From an uncultured Pelagibacteraceae bacterium (GTDB taxonomy: Bacteria > Pseudomonadota > Alphaproteobacteria > Pelagibacterales > Pelagibacteraceae): DNA of 45,532 nt. Made by a program: the position numbers and the translations under genes. Positions 14,910 through 24,467 of this stretch are shown one piece after another. The DNA is taken from positions 1 to 45,532 of the forward strand of contig CABYGR010000005.1 in assembly GCA_902518595.1 (NCBI GenBank), written 5' to 3'. Below the pieces are notes generated by a model that worked only from the letters and a program-made list of their open reading frames with translations, ran no database searches and was not told the DNA's origin. Every line of letters begins with the position of its first letter. The stretch's first letter is position 1.

Positions 14910-14929
14910 TTATTTCTTCGGTGAAATAA
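14910..14929 (-). other. Potential RNA hairpin between rplT and pheS
   Basis: On the minus strand TTATTTC and GAAATAA are perfect 7-bp complements around a 6-nt loop ACCGAA, within the 43-bp rplT-pheS gap. No U-tract follows directly, so it is not a classical terminator. It could be an RNase processing site or a weak attenuator separating ribosomal-protein from synthetase expression. The stem is A+T-rich and weak. Confidence 0.35.
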
Positions 14930-14943
14930 AACAATAGTGAAGA

Positions 14944-15300
14944 TTAATTTAAAGCAGATTGTGCTTTTTGAACTATAGTTTTAAAAGCTTCTGGGCTATC
15001 ATAAGCGATTTCTGCTAAAATTTTTCTATCAATTGTTATTCCACATTTATTCAATCCATTAATAAACTTAGAATAAGTTAAACCTTCAGCCCTCACACCA
15101 GCATTAATTCTTTGTATCCAAAGGGACTTAAAATCTCTTTTTTTATTTCTTCGATCTCTGTAAGCATATTGCATAGCTTTTTCCATTGCTTGCTTTGCAA
15201 CTCTAATCGTATTTTTTCGTCTGCCCCATTGTCCTTTGACAGCTTTTAAAACTTTTTTATGTTTTGCTCGGCTAGTTACACCTCTTTTAACTCTTGCCAT
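14944..15300 (-). CDS. rplT: 50S ribosomal protein L20
   Basis: 118 residues, full length. The N-terminus [23 protein letters not shown] and the segment [23 protein letters not shown] are diagnostic of L20, which binds 23S rRNA early in 50S assembly. A clear Shine-Dalgarno sequence (AGAGGAT) precedes the ATG by a few bases. It starts one base after the rpmI stop, in the classical infC-rpmI-rplT order. In other bacteria L20 represses this operon autogenously; no matching operator was identified here. Confidence 0.98.
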   Translation of the reverse strand: MARVKRGVTSRAKHKKVLKAVKGQWGRRKNTIRVAKQAMEKAMQYAYRDRRNKKRDFKSLWIQRINAGVRAEGLTYSKFINGLNKCGITIDRKILAEIAYDSPEAFKTIVQKAQSALN

Positions 15301-15301
15301 T

Positions 15302-15508
15302 TTATCCTCTTAAACTGTAGGGCATATACGATTTAACGATTTTACCATCTTGTTTTTTCATCGTTGTTGTGCCTCTTAACTTACGTATTTGCGAATTTGT
15401 TCTTTTAATCATGCCATGTCTTTTACCAGCTTGAGCAGTCATAACCTTACCTCTGGCTGATATCTTAAATCTTTTTTTTGCTGAGCTTTTAGTTTTAAGT
15501 TTTGGCAT
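15302..15508 (-). CDS. rpmI: 50S ribosomal protein L35
   Basis: 68 residues starting [15 protein letters not shown], the invariant L35 N-terminus. The frame stays open seven codons further upstream, but family length and sequence fix the start at 15508. It is a small basic protein of the 50S subunit. It lies between infC (54 bp upstream) and rplT (1 bp downstream) in the universal translation operon. Confidence 0.97.
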   Translation of the reverse strand: MPKLKTKSSAKKRFKISARGKVMTAQAGKRHGMIKRTNSQIRKLRGTTTMKKQDGKIVKSYMPYSLRG

Positions 15509-15562
15509 AATTTCTGCGAGGTTATACAAAGAATGATTTAAATTTACAACCTTAATTAAAGC

Positions 15563-16108
15563 TTATAATGGTTGAATTACCATAATCATCTGCTTACCAT
15601 CAAACTTTGGTTGCAATTCTACCTTACTCACTTCTTTCATGTCTTCTTTAATTTTGGTCATTAATTGATTGCCTAAATGAGAATGTTGAAGCTCTCTTCC
15701 TTTAAATCTAATAGTAAATTTAACTTTATCACCTTTAGATATAAATTTTTTAGCATTTTTTACTTTAAATTCATAATCATGGGTCTCTGTAACTGGTCTC
15801 ATTTTAATTTCTTTAAGTAAAACTATTTTTTGTTTTTTTTTTGCAAGGTTAGCTTTTTTTTGAGAATCATATTTAAACTTACCCATATCCATAATTTTAC
15901 AAACTGGGGGTTTAGCATTTGGTGAAATCTCAATTAAGTCTAGGCCTTGGTTTTTAGCAATTGATATAGCCTCATTGGTACTCAGAATTCCTAAATTCTC
16001 TCCATCATTAGTTATTACCTGAACATCTGGAGATGAAATTCTATTATTAGACCTTGGTCCTCTATCCTTAGTTCTTTTTTGGAAATAATTTTGTTTGAAA
16101 TCTGCCAC
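15563..16108 (-). CDS. infC: Translation initiation factor IF-3
   Basis: 181 residues. The IF3 N-domain (VQVITNDGENLGILSTNEAISIAKNQGLDLIEISPNAKPPVCKIMD) and the C-domain (IKMRPVTETHDYEFKVKNAKKFI ... VKFTIRFKGRELQHSHLG) are both complete. IF3 binds the 30S subunit and discriminates against wrong start codons. The start codon is GTG, immediately after the thrS stop with no intervening base. A non-ATG start recalls the autoregulatory AUU start of enterobacterial infC, although GTG is a common start and proves nothing alone. Confidence 0.97.
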   Translation of the reverse strand: MADFKQNYFQKRTKDRGPRSNNRISSPDVQVITNDGENLGILSTNEAISIAKNQGLDLIEISPNAKPPVCKIMDMGKFKYDSQKKANLAKKKQKIVLLKEIKMRPVTETHDYEFKVKNAKKFISKGDKVKFTIRFKGRELQHSHLGNQLMTKIKEDMKEVSKVELQPKFDGKQMIMVIQPL

Positions 16109-18025
16109 TTAATTTGAAGAAGCTTTGTTTAAAGCTGAGAAAGTTTTTAAAAATAAATTTAAATCCATATTTTCTTGTTTATTAGAGTCCAACCTTCTAA
16201 TAGTTACTGAGTTACTGTCAACTTCTTTTTTACCACAAATTAATAAAATAGGTATTTTTGCAAGAGAATGATCTCTAATTTTATAGTTTAAATTATGTTT
16301 CTTTAAGTCAACAAAAGAACTTATCCCTGATTGATTTATTTTTTTTGAAACTTTGATCGCATAATCATCAAAATCATCAGAAATTGGAATTACAACAGTT
16401 TGAAGAGGTGAAATCCAAAAAGGAAATTTGCCAGCATAATGTTCTATAAGAATTCCAATAAATCTCTCTAATGAACCAAATAATGCTCTGTGCAACATCA
16501 CAGGAACTTTTTTTGTGCCATCTTTATCTACATAAGAGGCATCTAGTCTGCCAGGTAAATTTAAATCCACTTGAAGAGTTCCACATTGCCAATCTCTTCC
16601 AATAGCATCTCTTAAAACAAATTCTATTTTTGGTCCATAAAAGGCTCCTTCACCTTTATTAATACTATATTCTAGTTTTGATGCTTTAACAGCAGCTAAT
16701 AAAGATGCCTCTGCTTTATCCCATACCTCATCATCACCAACCCTTATTTCAGGACGATCTGCATATTTTAGTATTACATTTTCAAAACCTAGATCTTTAT
16801 AGATATCTAGAATCAAATTTGTAACATTTAAACATTCACTTGTAATTTGTTCTTCCGAACAAAAAATATGTGCATCATCTTGGGTAAATGCTCTTACTCT
16901 TAGCAATCCATGTAGGGCACCTGAAGGTTCATATCTATGAACTTTACCAAACTCTGTAATTCTTAGAGGAAGATCTCTGTAACTTTTAAGGCCTTGATTA
17001 AAAACTTCTATATGTCCTGGACAATTCATTGGTTTAATTGCAAATACTTTTTCATCAGGAGTCTTGGATGTATACATATTTTCTCCATATTTTTCCCAAT
17101 GACCAGATTTTTCCCATAATAATCGATCTAAAACTTCAGGTGTATTTACCTCCTTATATCCAGCAGCATCTTGTCGTGCTCTCATATAATTTATTAGTTT
17201 TTGAAATAGTGACCAACCCCTTTCATGCCAAAAAACAGAGCCTGGACTCTCTTCCCTAAAATGAAATAGATCCATCTCTTTACCCAATTTTCTATGATCT
17301 CTTTTTTCAGCTTCTTCAATTCTTTTTAAATAAGTATCCAAGTCTTTCTGACTTGCCCAGCTTGTTCCATATATTCTTTGAAGCATTTCATTATTTGAAT
17401 CACCTCTCCAATAAGCACCTGATACTTTCATTAATTTAAAATATTTTCCAATTTTTCCAGTTGAAGATAGATGTGGTCCTCTACAAAGATCGTGCCATTC
17501 TCCATGAAAATATACTGTTACTTCTTCTTCTTTAGGAATACTTTCTATTAGCTCAGCTTTGTAATGTTCTCCTTTCTTCTTAAAATGTTCAATTGCTTTA
17601 TCTCTATCCCAAACTTCTCTTTTTGTAACTTCATCACGATCTACAATTTCCTTCATCTTATTTTCAATCTTTACCAAATCTTCTTCTGTGAAAGGTTCTT
17701 TCCTTGCAAAATCGTAATAAAAACCATTTTCAATCACTGGACCAATAGTAACTTGAGTTCCTGGAAATAACTCTTGAACAGCCATAGCTAAAATATGAGC
17801 TGTATCATGTCTTATAGTTTCAAGGCCTTCCTGATTTTTTGAAGTAAAAATTTTTACTTTGCAGTCTTTATCTATTACATAATCTAAATCTTTTAATTGA
17901 CCATCCACTCCAATTACTACAGCTTGTTTAGCAAGTGACTTGCTTATTTTTTCTGCAATTTGTAATCCTGTAACTTTATTAGGAAAATCTAAATTATTCC
18001 CATCTGGTAATGTAATATTAGGCAT
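16109..18025 (-). CDS. thrS: Threonine--tRNA ligase
   Basis: 638 residues. Order: TGS domain (1-60), editing domain with HDTAH (73-77) and the DLCRGPHL motif, class II core with the zinc/threonine-site cysteine in KPMNCPGHIEVF, motif 2 RITEFGKVHRYEPSGALHGLLRVRAFTQDDAH, motif 3 RALFGSLERFIGILIEHY, and the C-terminal anticodon-binding domain. It charges tRNA-Thr and edits mischarged serine. Its start codon directly follows the stop of the upstream GT4 gene, so it lacks its own leader. No T-box or tRNA-like leader regulation is possible at that junction. Confidence 0.97.
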   Translation of the reverse strand: MPNITLPDGNNLDFPNKVTGLQIAEKISKSLAKQAVVIGVDGQLKDLDYVIDKDCKVKIFTSKNQEGLETIRHDTAHILAMAVQELFPGTQVTIGPVIENGFYYDFARKEPFTEEDLVKIENKMKEIVDRDEVTKREVWDRDKAIEHFKKKGEHYKAELIESIPKEEEVTVYFHGEWHDLCRGPHLSSTGKIGKYFKLMKVSGAYWRGDSNNEMLQRIYGTSWASQKDLDTYLKRIEEAEKRDHRKLGKEMDLFHFREESPGSVFWHERGWSLFQKLINYMRARQDAAGYKEVNTPEVLDRLLWEKSGHWEKYGENMYTSKTPDEKVFAIKPMNCPGHIEVFNQGLKSYRDLPLRITEFGKVHRYEPSGALHGLLRVRAFTQDDAHIFCSEEQITSECLNVTNLILDIYKDLGFENVILKYADRPEIRVGDDEVWDKAEASLLAAVKASKLEYSINKGEGAFYGPKIEFVLRDAIGRDWQCGTLQVDLNLPGRLDASYVDKDGTKKVPVMLHRALFGSLERFIGILIEHYAGKFPFWISPLQTVVIPISDDFDDYAIKVSKKINQSGISSFVDLKKHNLNYKIRDHSLAKIPILLICGKKEVDSNSVTIRRLDSNKQENMDLNLFLKTFSALNKASSN

Positions 18026-19180
18026 CTAATTTATTAACTTTTTATATTCTGAATATGTAGAAAAACACATTTTTTCAACATTAAATTTATTAACAACATT
18101 TTTTCTACCTTCAATACCTAAGGATTTTATCGTTATTTCATCCAAATTTAATACTTTAAGAATTTTTTCACTTAAAGATTTTGCATCACCAGATGTAAAT
18201 AAATAACCCGTTTTTTCATCAATAACTGTCTCATTTGATCCACCTAAATTACTAGCAATTATAATCTTTTGCATAGATTGTGCTTCAACAGATACTCTAC
18301 CAAAAGCTTCTGGCTCAGTAGAAGCAGATACAATAATATCAGATACTTTATAGGCTAATGCCATATCTTTACAAATATCAATGAATTTTACTTGTTTGGT
18401 CATTCTAAATTGTTCCGTTAAACGGACTAACTTTTTTTTATATAAATCTCGGCCTTGATCATTACCTAATATAACAGCATAAAAAGCTTCGTAACCTAGT
18501 TGGATGTTTACTAAATTTATAGCCTCTAAAAATAATTCTTGCCCCTTCCAAGAAGTTAAACGTCCAGGCATTAAAATTATTTTTTTATTTTCATTAATTT
18601 CCCATTTTTTTAATAATTTATTTTCTTCGGATTCTATTTTTGTACTAAGATCAAAATAATCAACATTGATACCTCTAAAAATAACTAATAATTTTTTCTT
18701 ATCATTTAAAAGCTTCGAATAATTTTCTTTTATGTGAGAAAATATAAAATTAGATCCAGCTATAATCAAATCTGATCTAACCATGACAGAATTATAAAAT
18801 TTTTTCATCTTATTATCAAAATTATAAGTACCATGAAAAGTTGTTACAAATTTTCTTTTAGTCATTTTAGTAGCAAATAAACACGACCAAGCAGGTGCTC
18901 TACTTCGAGCATGCACTATTTGTATATTATTCAATAAAATAATTACAATTAATGCAATTGCATTAAATAAAATTAATAAAGGATTTTTACTATGAACAGG
19001 AAGTTTAATTAATTTTACTTTTTTTTTATCTACATATTTAGTTAAATCACCGCCGCTAGTAATTATAAAAGACTTACAATTATTTTCTGGCAAATAATGT
19101 GCAATATCATAGCAGCCTGTTTCGGCACCTCCATACCCTAGTTTTGGAATTACTTGTAAAACTTTTAAATTAGATGACAT
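18026..19180 (-). CDS. Glycosyltransferase family 4-like protein
   Basis: 384 residues with a GT-B fold. The N-terminal Rossmann half begins KVLQVIPKLGYGGAETGCYDIAHYL, a GT4 acceptor-side signature. The C-terminal half has the donor site, with PGRLTSWKGQELFLEAI and the EX7E motif in STEPEAFGRVSVEAQ. It should transfer a nucleotide-linked sugar to an envelope glycan or lipid; the substrate is unknown. It lies immediately upstream of thrS on the same strand with no gap and probably shares its promoter. Only 45 bp separate it from the divergent hydrolase gene. Confidence 0.88.
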   Translation of the reverse strand: MSSNLKVLQVIPKLGYGGAETGCYDIAHYLPENNCKSFIITSGGDLTKYVDKKKVKLIKLPVHSKNPLLILFNAIALIVIILLNNIQIVHARSRAPAWSCLFATKMTKRKFVTTFHGTYNFDNKMKKFYNSVMVRSDLIIAGSNFIFSHIKENYSKLLNDKKKLLVIFRGINVDYFDLSTKIESEENKLLKKWEINENKKIILMPGRLTSWKGQELFLEAINLVNIQLGYEAFYAVILGNDQGRDLYKKKLVRLTEQFRMTKQVKFIDICKDMALAYKVSDIIVSASTEPEAFGRVSVEAQSMQKIIIASNLGGSNETVIDEKTGYLFTSGDAKSLSEKILKVLNLDEITIKSLGIEGRKNVVNKFNVEKMCFSTYSEYKKLIN

Positions 19181-19188
19181 CTGTTATG

Positions 19189-19194
19189 ATTATA
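19189..19194 (-). promoter_or_regulatory. Candidate -10 box (TATAAT) for the GT4-thrS transcript
   Basis: On the minus strand TATAAT lies 8 bp upstream of the GT4 start codon at 19180; a weak -35 (TTTCAT) sits 17 bp further upstream. Initiation would fall within a few bases of the ATG, implying a nearly leaderless mRNA. This would be the promoter nearest the thrS-infC-rpmI-rplT-pheST block that lies in an intergenic region. Confidence 0.35.
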
Positions 19195-19225
19195 TATTAA
19201 TAGAATTTACTATGAAACTCTTATA

Positions 19226-19969
19226 ATGAAATTCAATTACTATAAATTATCAAATTCAAAAAAAATCAGATATTTAATGAACTATAAAAAAAATAGTTCC
19301 TACATTGTATTTCTTCATGGTTTTAAGTCTGATCTAGAGGGAAAAAAGCCAAAAGCTTTTTTAAATTTTGCAAAAAAAAACAAACTAGGGTTTTTAGCAA
19401 TTGAATACTCTGGTCATGGAAAATCATCTGGTAAATTTATTAATGGAAATATTTCTAAATGGAGCAAAGAGACTAGATTGTTAATCAAAAAAATAGTAAA
19501 GAAAAATCAAATAATTTTTGTTGGATCAAGTATGGGGTCCTGGATAGCTCTTAATCAATTTAAAAATTATAAAAAACAAATTATAGGTTTTTTAGGTATC
19601 GGGTCTGCTCCTGAATTTTTAGAAAACTTGATGTGGAAAAAATTTTCTGAAAAAATGAAAAATGAAATTATAAAAAATGGAATTATCAATTTGAAACATG
19701 GGGAATATGAATACCCAATTACCCATCAACTAATTAAAGATGGAAGAAAAAACAAGGTTTTAAACAGATCTATTTTGGAAAAAATAAAAGTTACTATGGT
19801 TCATGGAGAAAAAGATAAATCTGTTCCAAAAACTTATTCAAAAAAAGTTTTGAAAATTTTTAAAAAAGCTGAAAAAAGATTAGTCATTATAAAAAATGGA
19901 AACCATAGTTTATCCACAAAAAATTGGCTCAAAAGATTAATTAAAGAATTAAGTTTAATTATTAACTAA
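19226..19969 (+). CDS. Alpha/beta hydrolase
   Basis: 247 residues. The oxyanion segment is FLHGFKSDLEGKK, and the nucleophile elbow is GSSMGSW (G-x-S-x-G). The likely acid is the Asp in HGEKDKSVP, and the catalytic His is in NGNHSLS near the C-terminus. Small cytoplasmic serine hydrolases of this kind act as esterases, lipases or thioesterases; no substrate can be assigned. There is no signal peptide. It is transcribed divergently from the GT4 gene, and its end overlaps the convergent gltB gene by 8 bases. Confidence 0.85.
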   Translation: MKFNYYKLSNSKKIRYLMNYKKNSSYIVFLHGFKSDLEGKKPKAFLNFAKKNKLGFLAIEYSGHGKSSGKFINGNISKWSKETRLLIKKIVKKNQIIFVGSSMGSWIALNQFKNYKKQIIGFLGIGSAPEFLENLMWKKFSEKMKNEIIKNGIINLKHGEYEYPITHQLIKDGRKNKVLNRSILEKIKVTMVHGEKDKSVPKTYSKKVLKIFKKAEKRLVIIKNGNHSLSTKNWLKRLIKELSLIIN

Positions 19970-22900
19970 CTTTTTTAACCATTTTTTTTAAAGTTATTGG
20001 ATTCTCAAGTTTATCTAGCATCTCTTTAGGACATACTTGAACAAAATTTTTTATTTCATTATCAATATTATCTAAAATTTTTTTTGAAAGTTGAGAATTT
20101 GTCTCTTGATAATGTTCATTAATTAAATCTTTTAAATAATTAATCCAATATTTTGTCTCTACATATTGCCAAATAACTGACTCTTCATTTACTTTTTTTT
20201 CAAAGTCTTTTGATTTATCATAAATAAAAGCCATCCCACCAGTCATGCCAGCTGCAAAATTATCTCCAACATTTCCAAGTATTACTACTGTTCCACCAGT
20301 CATATATTCACATCCATTGGAGTCGCATCCTTCTATAACGGCAATTGCTCCAGAATTTCTAACTGAAAATCTCTCACCTGCTTGACCAGCTGCAAAAAGT
20401 TTTCCTGATGTTGCTCCATATAAAACTGTATTTCCAATAATTGTATTTTCATTAGACACTAAATTACTTTCGTCAGGTAGCTTTATTATTATTGAGCCAC
20501 CAGATAAACCTTTTCCCACATAGTCATTTGCATCACCTTTTAAAACTAATTTTAGACCTTTTATAGAAAATGCCCCAAACGATTGTCCAGCTGAACCCTT
20601 AAAATTTAATGTCAAAAAACTTTCATCAAGTTTTTCATATCCATATTTTTTATAAAGATGATGAGAAATTCTAGTTCCAACAGCTCTATTAGTATTTTTA
20701 ATTAAATATTCTTTTTCAATTTTTCCAGAATTATATAAAGTTTTTTCTATTTCTGGCCAAATTTCTTGGTCTAATGTATTTGGCACAGGATTTATTTCTG
20801 AAGCTTCACAATATCTTTTATTTTCTCCTGAGTCTGCTTGAACAAATAATGGACTCAAATCAAGATCATCTAGATTTGACGAGGCTTTACTTACCTGCAT
20901 TAATAGATCTGTTCTTCCAATAATTTCATTTAAAGATTTAAAACCCAATTCTGCTAAAATTTCTCTTACTTCACTAGCAATAAAGGTAAACAAATTTACA
21001 ATTTTATCTGGTGTTCCAGTAAATTTTTCTCTCAGTTTTTTATCTTGGGTACAAACTCCAACTGGACAGGTATTAGAGTGACACTGTCTAACCATAATGC
21101 ATCCCATTGCTACTAAAGCAGTAGTTGCAACTCCATATTCCTCTGCTCCCATCATGGCAGCAACTACAACATCTCTACCAGTTTTAATTCCACCATCAGT
21201 TCTTAATGTAACTTTATGTCTTAGATTATTTAGAGTTAGAACCTGATTAGCCTCAGTAAGTCCCATTTCCCATGGTATACCTACATATTTTACACTAGTT
21301 TGAGGGGTGGCCCCTGTTCCTCCATTATGTCCAGAAATCAAAATAATATCTGCTTTAGCTTTTGCAACACCCGCAGCGATTGTTCCAACGCCTGAAGATG
21401 CTACAAGCTTAACTCCAACTCTAGCATTAGGATTTACTTGTTTAAGGTCATAAATTAATTGAGCTAAATCCTCAATAGAATAAATATCATGGTGTGGTGG
21501 TGGTGAAATTAAAGTTACTCCCGGAGTTGAATGTCTTAGTCTTGCTATTTCTTTAGTAACTTTAAATCCTGGTAATTGTCCACCTTCACCTGGTTTTGCT
21601 CCTTGAGCAATTTTAATTTCAATTTCATTGCAATTATTTAAGTAATTTATTGTTACACCAAATCTTGCTGATGCAATTTGTTTTACTCTAGAGTTTGCAC
21701 TATCTCCATTATCTTGAGTGTGAAATCTACTCTGATCTTCACCACCTTCTCCACTGCAAGAAGCCCCTTTAATTCTATTCATTCCAATTGCTAAAGTTTC
21801 ATGAGCTTCTTTTGATAGAGCTCCATGAGACATACTTCCACTTCCAAATCGTCTTAATATTTTTTTTATTGGTTCTACTTCGTTAATGTTGATCGGAGGA
21901 CCTAATTTTTTTTTTCTAAAATTTATTAGATCTCTTAAATTTATTGGTGGTAAATCATAAATACCTTTTGCATATTTTTTATAAGCTTCATAAGAATTTG
22001 ATCCAACTGCATTTTGTAATAAATGAATTAATCTTCCTTGATATTGATGTGTTTCTCCATTTTTTCTATATCTATAAATTCCACCGATGGGTAAAACAGT
22101 ATCTGTTGTTTCAAAAGCTTCCTTGTGAATTACTCTTATTTTTTTTTCAATACCCAACAGGCCAATTCCAGAAATCTTAGAAATTATTCCTGGAAAAAAA
22201 TCATCTACGATAGTTCTGCTTAGCCCCACTGTTTCAAAATTACAACCACCCCTGTAAGAGCTTAAAACTGAAATTCCCATCTTAGACATTATCTTTAATA
22301 AGCCAGCATTTACTGATTTTATGTATCTTTCTATACATTCATCAAAACTGAATTGGCCAAATAATTTCTTTTCAAATCTTTGATATAAACTATCAAATGC
22401 AAGATAAGGATTAACTGTAGTTGCTCCTACCCCAATTAAAGTTGCAAAAGAATGCGTATCTAACGCTTCACCAGACTGAACATTTATTGAAACGTATCCT
22501 CTTAATTTTTTTTTAATTAAAAATGAGTTGACTGCTCCAACACATAATAACATTGGAATTGGAAGTTTTTCTTGCGATAAATTTTTATCACTTAATATTA
22601 ATTGTGTAATACCTTGTCTTACAGCAATCTCAGCCTCCTTTTGTAAATTGTCAATTGCAGATGCTAGTGTCTTTTTTTTTGAAAAAGTACAATCTATTTC
22701 TACTGAATTCTTTCCAAAAAAATTAATAAATTTTCCAAACTGTGTATTTGATAGAATTGGGCTATTTAATACATAAATATTTTCTTTTGTTAAGGTATCG
22801 AAATCTAAAATATTTCCAAGATTCCCAAACCTTGTCTTTAAACTCATAACTTTATTTTCTCTTAAAGAATCAATTGGAGGATTGGTTACTTGGCTAAAAT

Positions 22901-24467
22901 TTTGTCTAAAAAAATGGTATAAAGGCCTATATTTATCTGACAAAACAGCTAAGGGAGTATCGTCTCCCATTGACCCTGTTGCTTCTTTAGCATCCTCAGC
23001 CATAGGGTGCAAAATTAACTCTAGATCCTCAAGACTAATTCCAAAAGAATGTTGTCTTCTTCTCAAATCTTCACCCGAAAAATTATTTTTTTCGTTTGAA
23101 ATTATTAATTTGTCATCAAGATCAACTATCTGAGAGTTAAAGTGTTTATATTCTTTAGCTAAGTAATCTTTTATCTTTTCATTGTTAAAGACTTTTCCTT
23201 TTTCAATTCTTACTCCTATAATTTCACCTGGTCCTAATCTACCTTTTGTTATTATTTTTTTTTCATTTAATTCGAACATTCCTGTTTCTGAGCCAGCAAA
23301 TAAAAATTTGTCTTTAGTGATTGTATATCTCAATGGCCTTAAACCATTTCTATCATTAGCAGCAATAACCCATTCATTATCTGTTGCTGCTATAGCAGCT
23401 GGTCCATCCCAAGGTTCCATTGTACTATTTAAAAAATTGAATAACTGCTGATTAGATTTTGAAAGTGTTTTACTTTTTTTTGACCAAGCATCAGGAACTA
23501 ACATCAATTTTGCAAGGGGTGCTGGTTGACCAGATATATTTAATAATTCAAAAACATTATCTAAAGCAGCAGAGTCTGATGCGCCCTTTTGAATTACAGG
23601 TTTAAGATTATTTACATTTTCAAATAATGGACTATTCATTTCTTCTTCATGAACTTTCATCCAATTTTTATTTCCCCTATAAGTATTTATTTCTCCATTA
23701 TGTGCTATAGCTCTAAAAGGTTGAGCTAAATTCCAACTTGGTGCTGTGTTGGTGGAAAATCTTTGATGAAAAATTGCATATCTAGATATAAATCTTTCAT
23801 CTTTAAGATCTAAATAAAAATCGGCTATACTTTCAGCCAAAAACATACCTTTATAAATAATTGATTTAGAACTTAATGAGCATACATAAAAATTGTTTAG
23901 AGATAAATTAAGAGCTTTATTTTCTATTTTTCTTCTAGTTTCATATATTTTTCTCTCTAATTCTTTATTTAACAAATTTTGATCATTAGACTTAAAAAGT
24001 ACTTGAATAATTTCTGGCATTGTTTGAAAAGCTTTAACACCCAAAACTTTTGAATTAACCGGAACCTGTCTCCACCCAAAAATATTAAAATTATTTTTTG
24101 TTAGTTCACTTTCGACTATTGTTTTACAACTTTCTTGTGCGTCATAATCATTTCTCGGTAAGAAAATCATACCAACGCAAATTTCACAATCATCATATTT
24201 GTGGCCTGTTACTTCTACTTTTTCTATAAAAAAATCTTTTGGAATCTCTACATGTATTCCAGCCCCATCTCCTGTTTTACCATCTGCGTCTACTGCACCT
24301 CTGTGCCAAACAGCTTTTAATGCTTCAATTCCATATTTAACCACTTGCCTTGATTTTTTACCCTCTGTAGAGGCAACTAAGCCCACTCCACATGCGTCAT
24401 GCTCCATTTCTTTTGAATAGACATGATTTTTTTCAAGTAATTTTAAATTTTTATAATATTTTTTCAT
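19962..24467 (-). CDS. gltB: Glutamate synthase large (alpha) subunit
   Basis: 1501 residues, the usual GltB size. The class II glutaminase domain begins at C26 (HDACGVGLVAS), so a 25-residue propeptide is removed to expose the catalytic cysteine. Next are the central domain, the FMN-binding TIM-barrel synthase domain (GEGGEDQSRF, ISGHNGGTGATPQTS) and the [3Fe-4S] cluster cysteines (CIMVRQCHSNTCPVGVC). The C-terminal GXGXG beta-helix (GGTVVILGNVGDNFAAGMTGG) completes it. With GltD it makes two glutamates from glutamine and 2-oxoglutarate, the main ammonium-assimilation route with glutamine synthetase. Its ATG shares one base with the gltD stop. Confidence 0.98.
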   Translation of the reverse strand: MKKYYKNLKLLEKNHVYSKEMEHDACGVGLVASTEGKKSRQVVKYGIEALKAVWHRGAVDADGKTGDGAGIHVEIPKDFFIEKVEVTGHKYDDCEICVGMIFLPRNDYDAQESCKTIVESELTKNNFNIFGWRQVPVNSKVLGVKAFQTMPEIIQVLFKSNDQNLLNKELERKIYETRRKIENKALNLSLNNFYVCSLSSKSIIYKGMFLAESIADFYLDLKDERFISRYAIFHQRFSTNTAPSWNLAQPFRAIAHNGEINTYRGNKNWMKVHEEEMNSPLFENVNNLKPVIQKGASDSAALDNVFELLNISGQPAPLAKLMLVPDAWSKKSKTLSKSNQQLFNFLNSTMEPWDGPAAIAATDNEWVIAANDRNGLRPLRYTITKDKFLFAGSETGMFELNEKKIITKGRLGPGEIIGVRIEKGKVFNNEKIKDYLAKEYKHFNSQIVDLDDKLIISNEKNNFSGEDLRRRQHSFGISLEDLELILHPMAEDAKEATGSMGDDTPLAVLSDKYRPLYHFFRQNFSQVTNPPIDSLRENKVMSLKTRFGNLGNILDFDTLTKENIYVLNSPILSNTQFGKFINFFGKNSVEIDCTFSKKKTLASAIDNLQKEAEIAVRQGITQLILSDKNLSQEKLPIPMLLCVGAVNSFLIKKKLRGYVSINVQSGEALDTHSFATLIGVGATTVNPYLAFDSLYQRFEKKLFGQFSFDECIERYIKSVNAGLLKIMSKMGISVLSSYRGGCNFETVGLSRTIVDDFFPGIISKISGIGLLGIEKKIRVIHKEAFETTDTVLPIGGIYRYRKNGETHQYQGRLIHLLQNAVGSNSYEAYKKYAKGIYDLPPINLRDLINFRKKKLGPPININEVEPIKKILRRFGSGSMSHGALSKEAHETLAIGMNRIKGASCSGEGGEDQSRFHTQDNGDSANSRVKQIASARFGVTINYLNNCNEIEIKIAQGAKPGEGGQLPGFKVTKEIARLRHSTPGVTLISPPPHHDIYSIEDLAQLIYDLKQVNPNARVGVKLVASSGVGTIAAGVAKAKADIILISGHNGGTGATPQTSVKYVGIPWEMGLTEANQVLTLNNLRHKVTLRTDGGIKTGRDVVVAAMMGAEEYGVATTALVAMGCIMVRQCHSNTCPVGVCTQDKKLREKFTGTPDKIVNLFTFIASEVREILAELGFKSLNEIIGRTDLLMQVSKASSNLDDLDLSPLFVQADSGENKRYCEASEINPVPNTLDQEIWPEIEKTLYNSGKIEKEYLIKNTNRAVGTRISHHLYKKYGYEKLDESFLTLNFKGSAGQSFGAFSIKGLKLVLKGDANDYVGKGLSGGSIIIKLPDESNLVSNENTIIGNTVLYGATSGKLFAAGQAGERFSVRNSGAIAVIEGCDSNGCEYMTGGTVVILGNVGDNFAAGMTGGMAFIYDKSKDFEKKVNEESVIWQYVETKYWINYLKDLINEHYQETNSQLSKKILDNIDNEIKNFVQVCPKEMLDKLENPITLKKMVKKVS

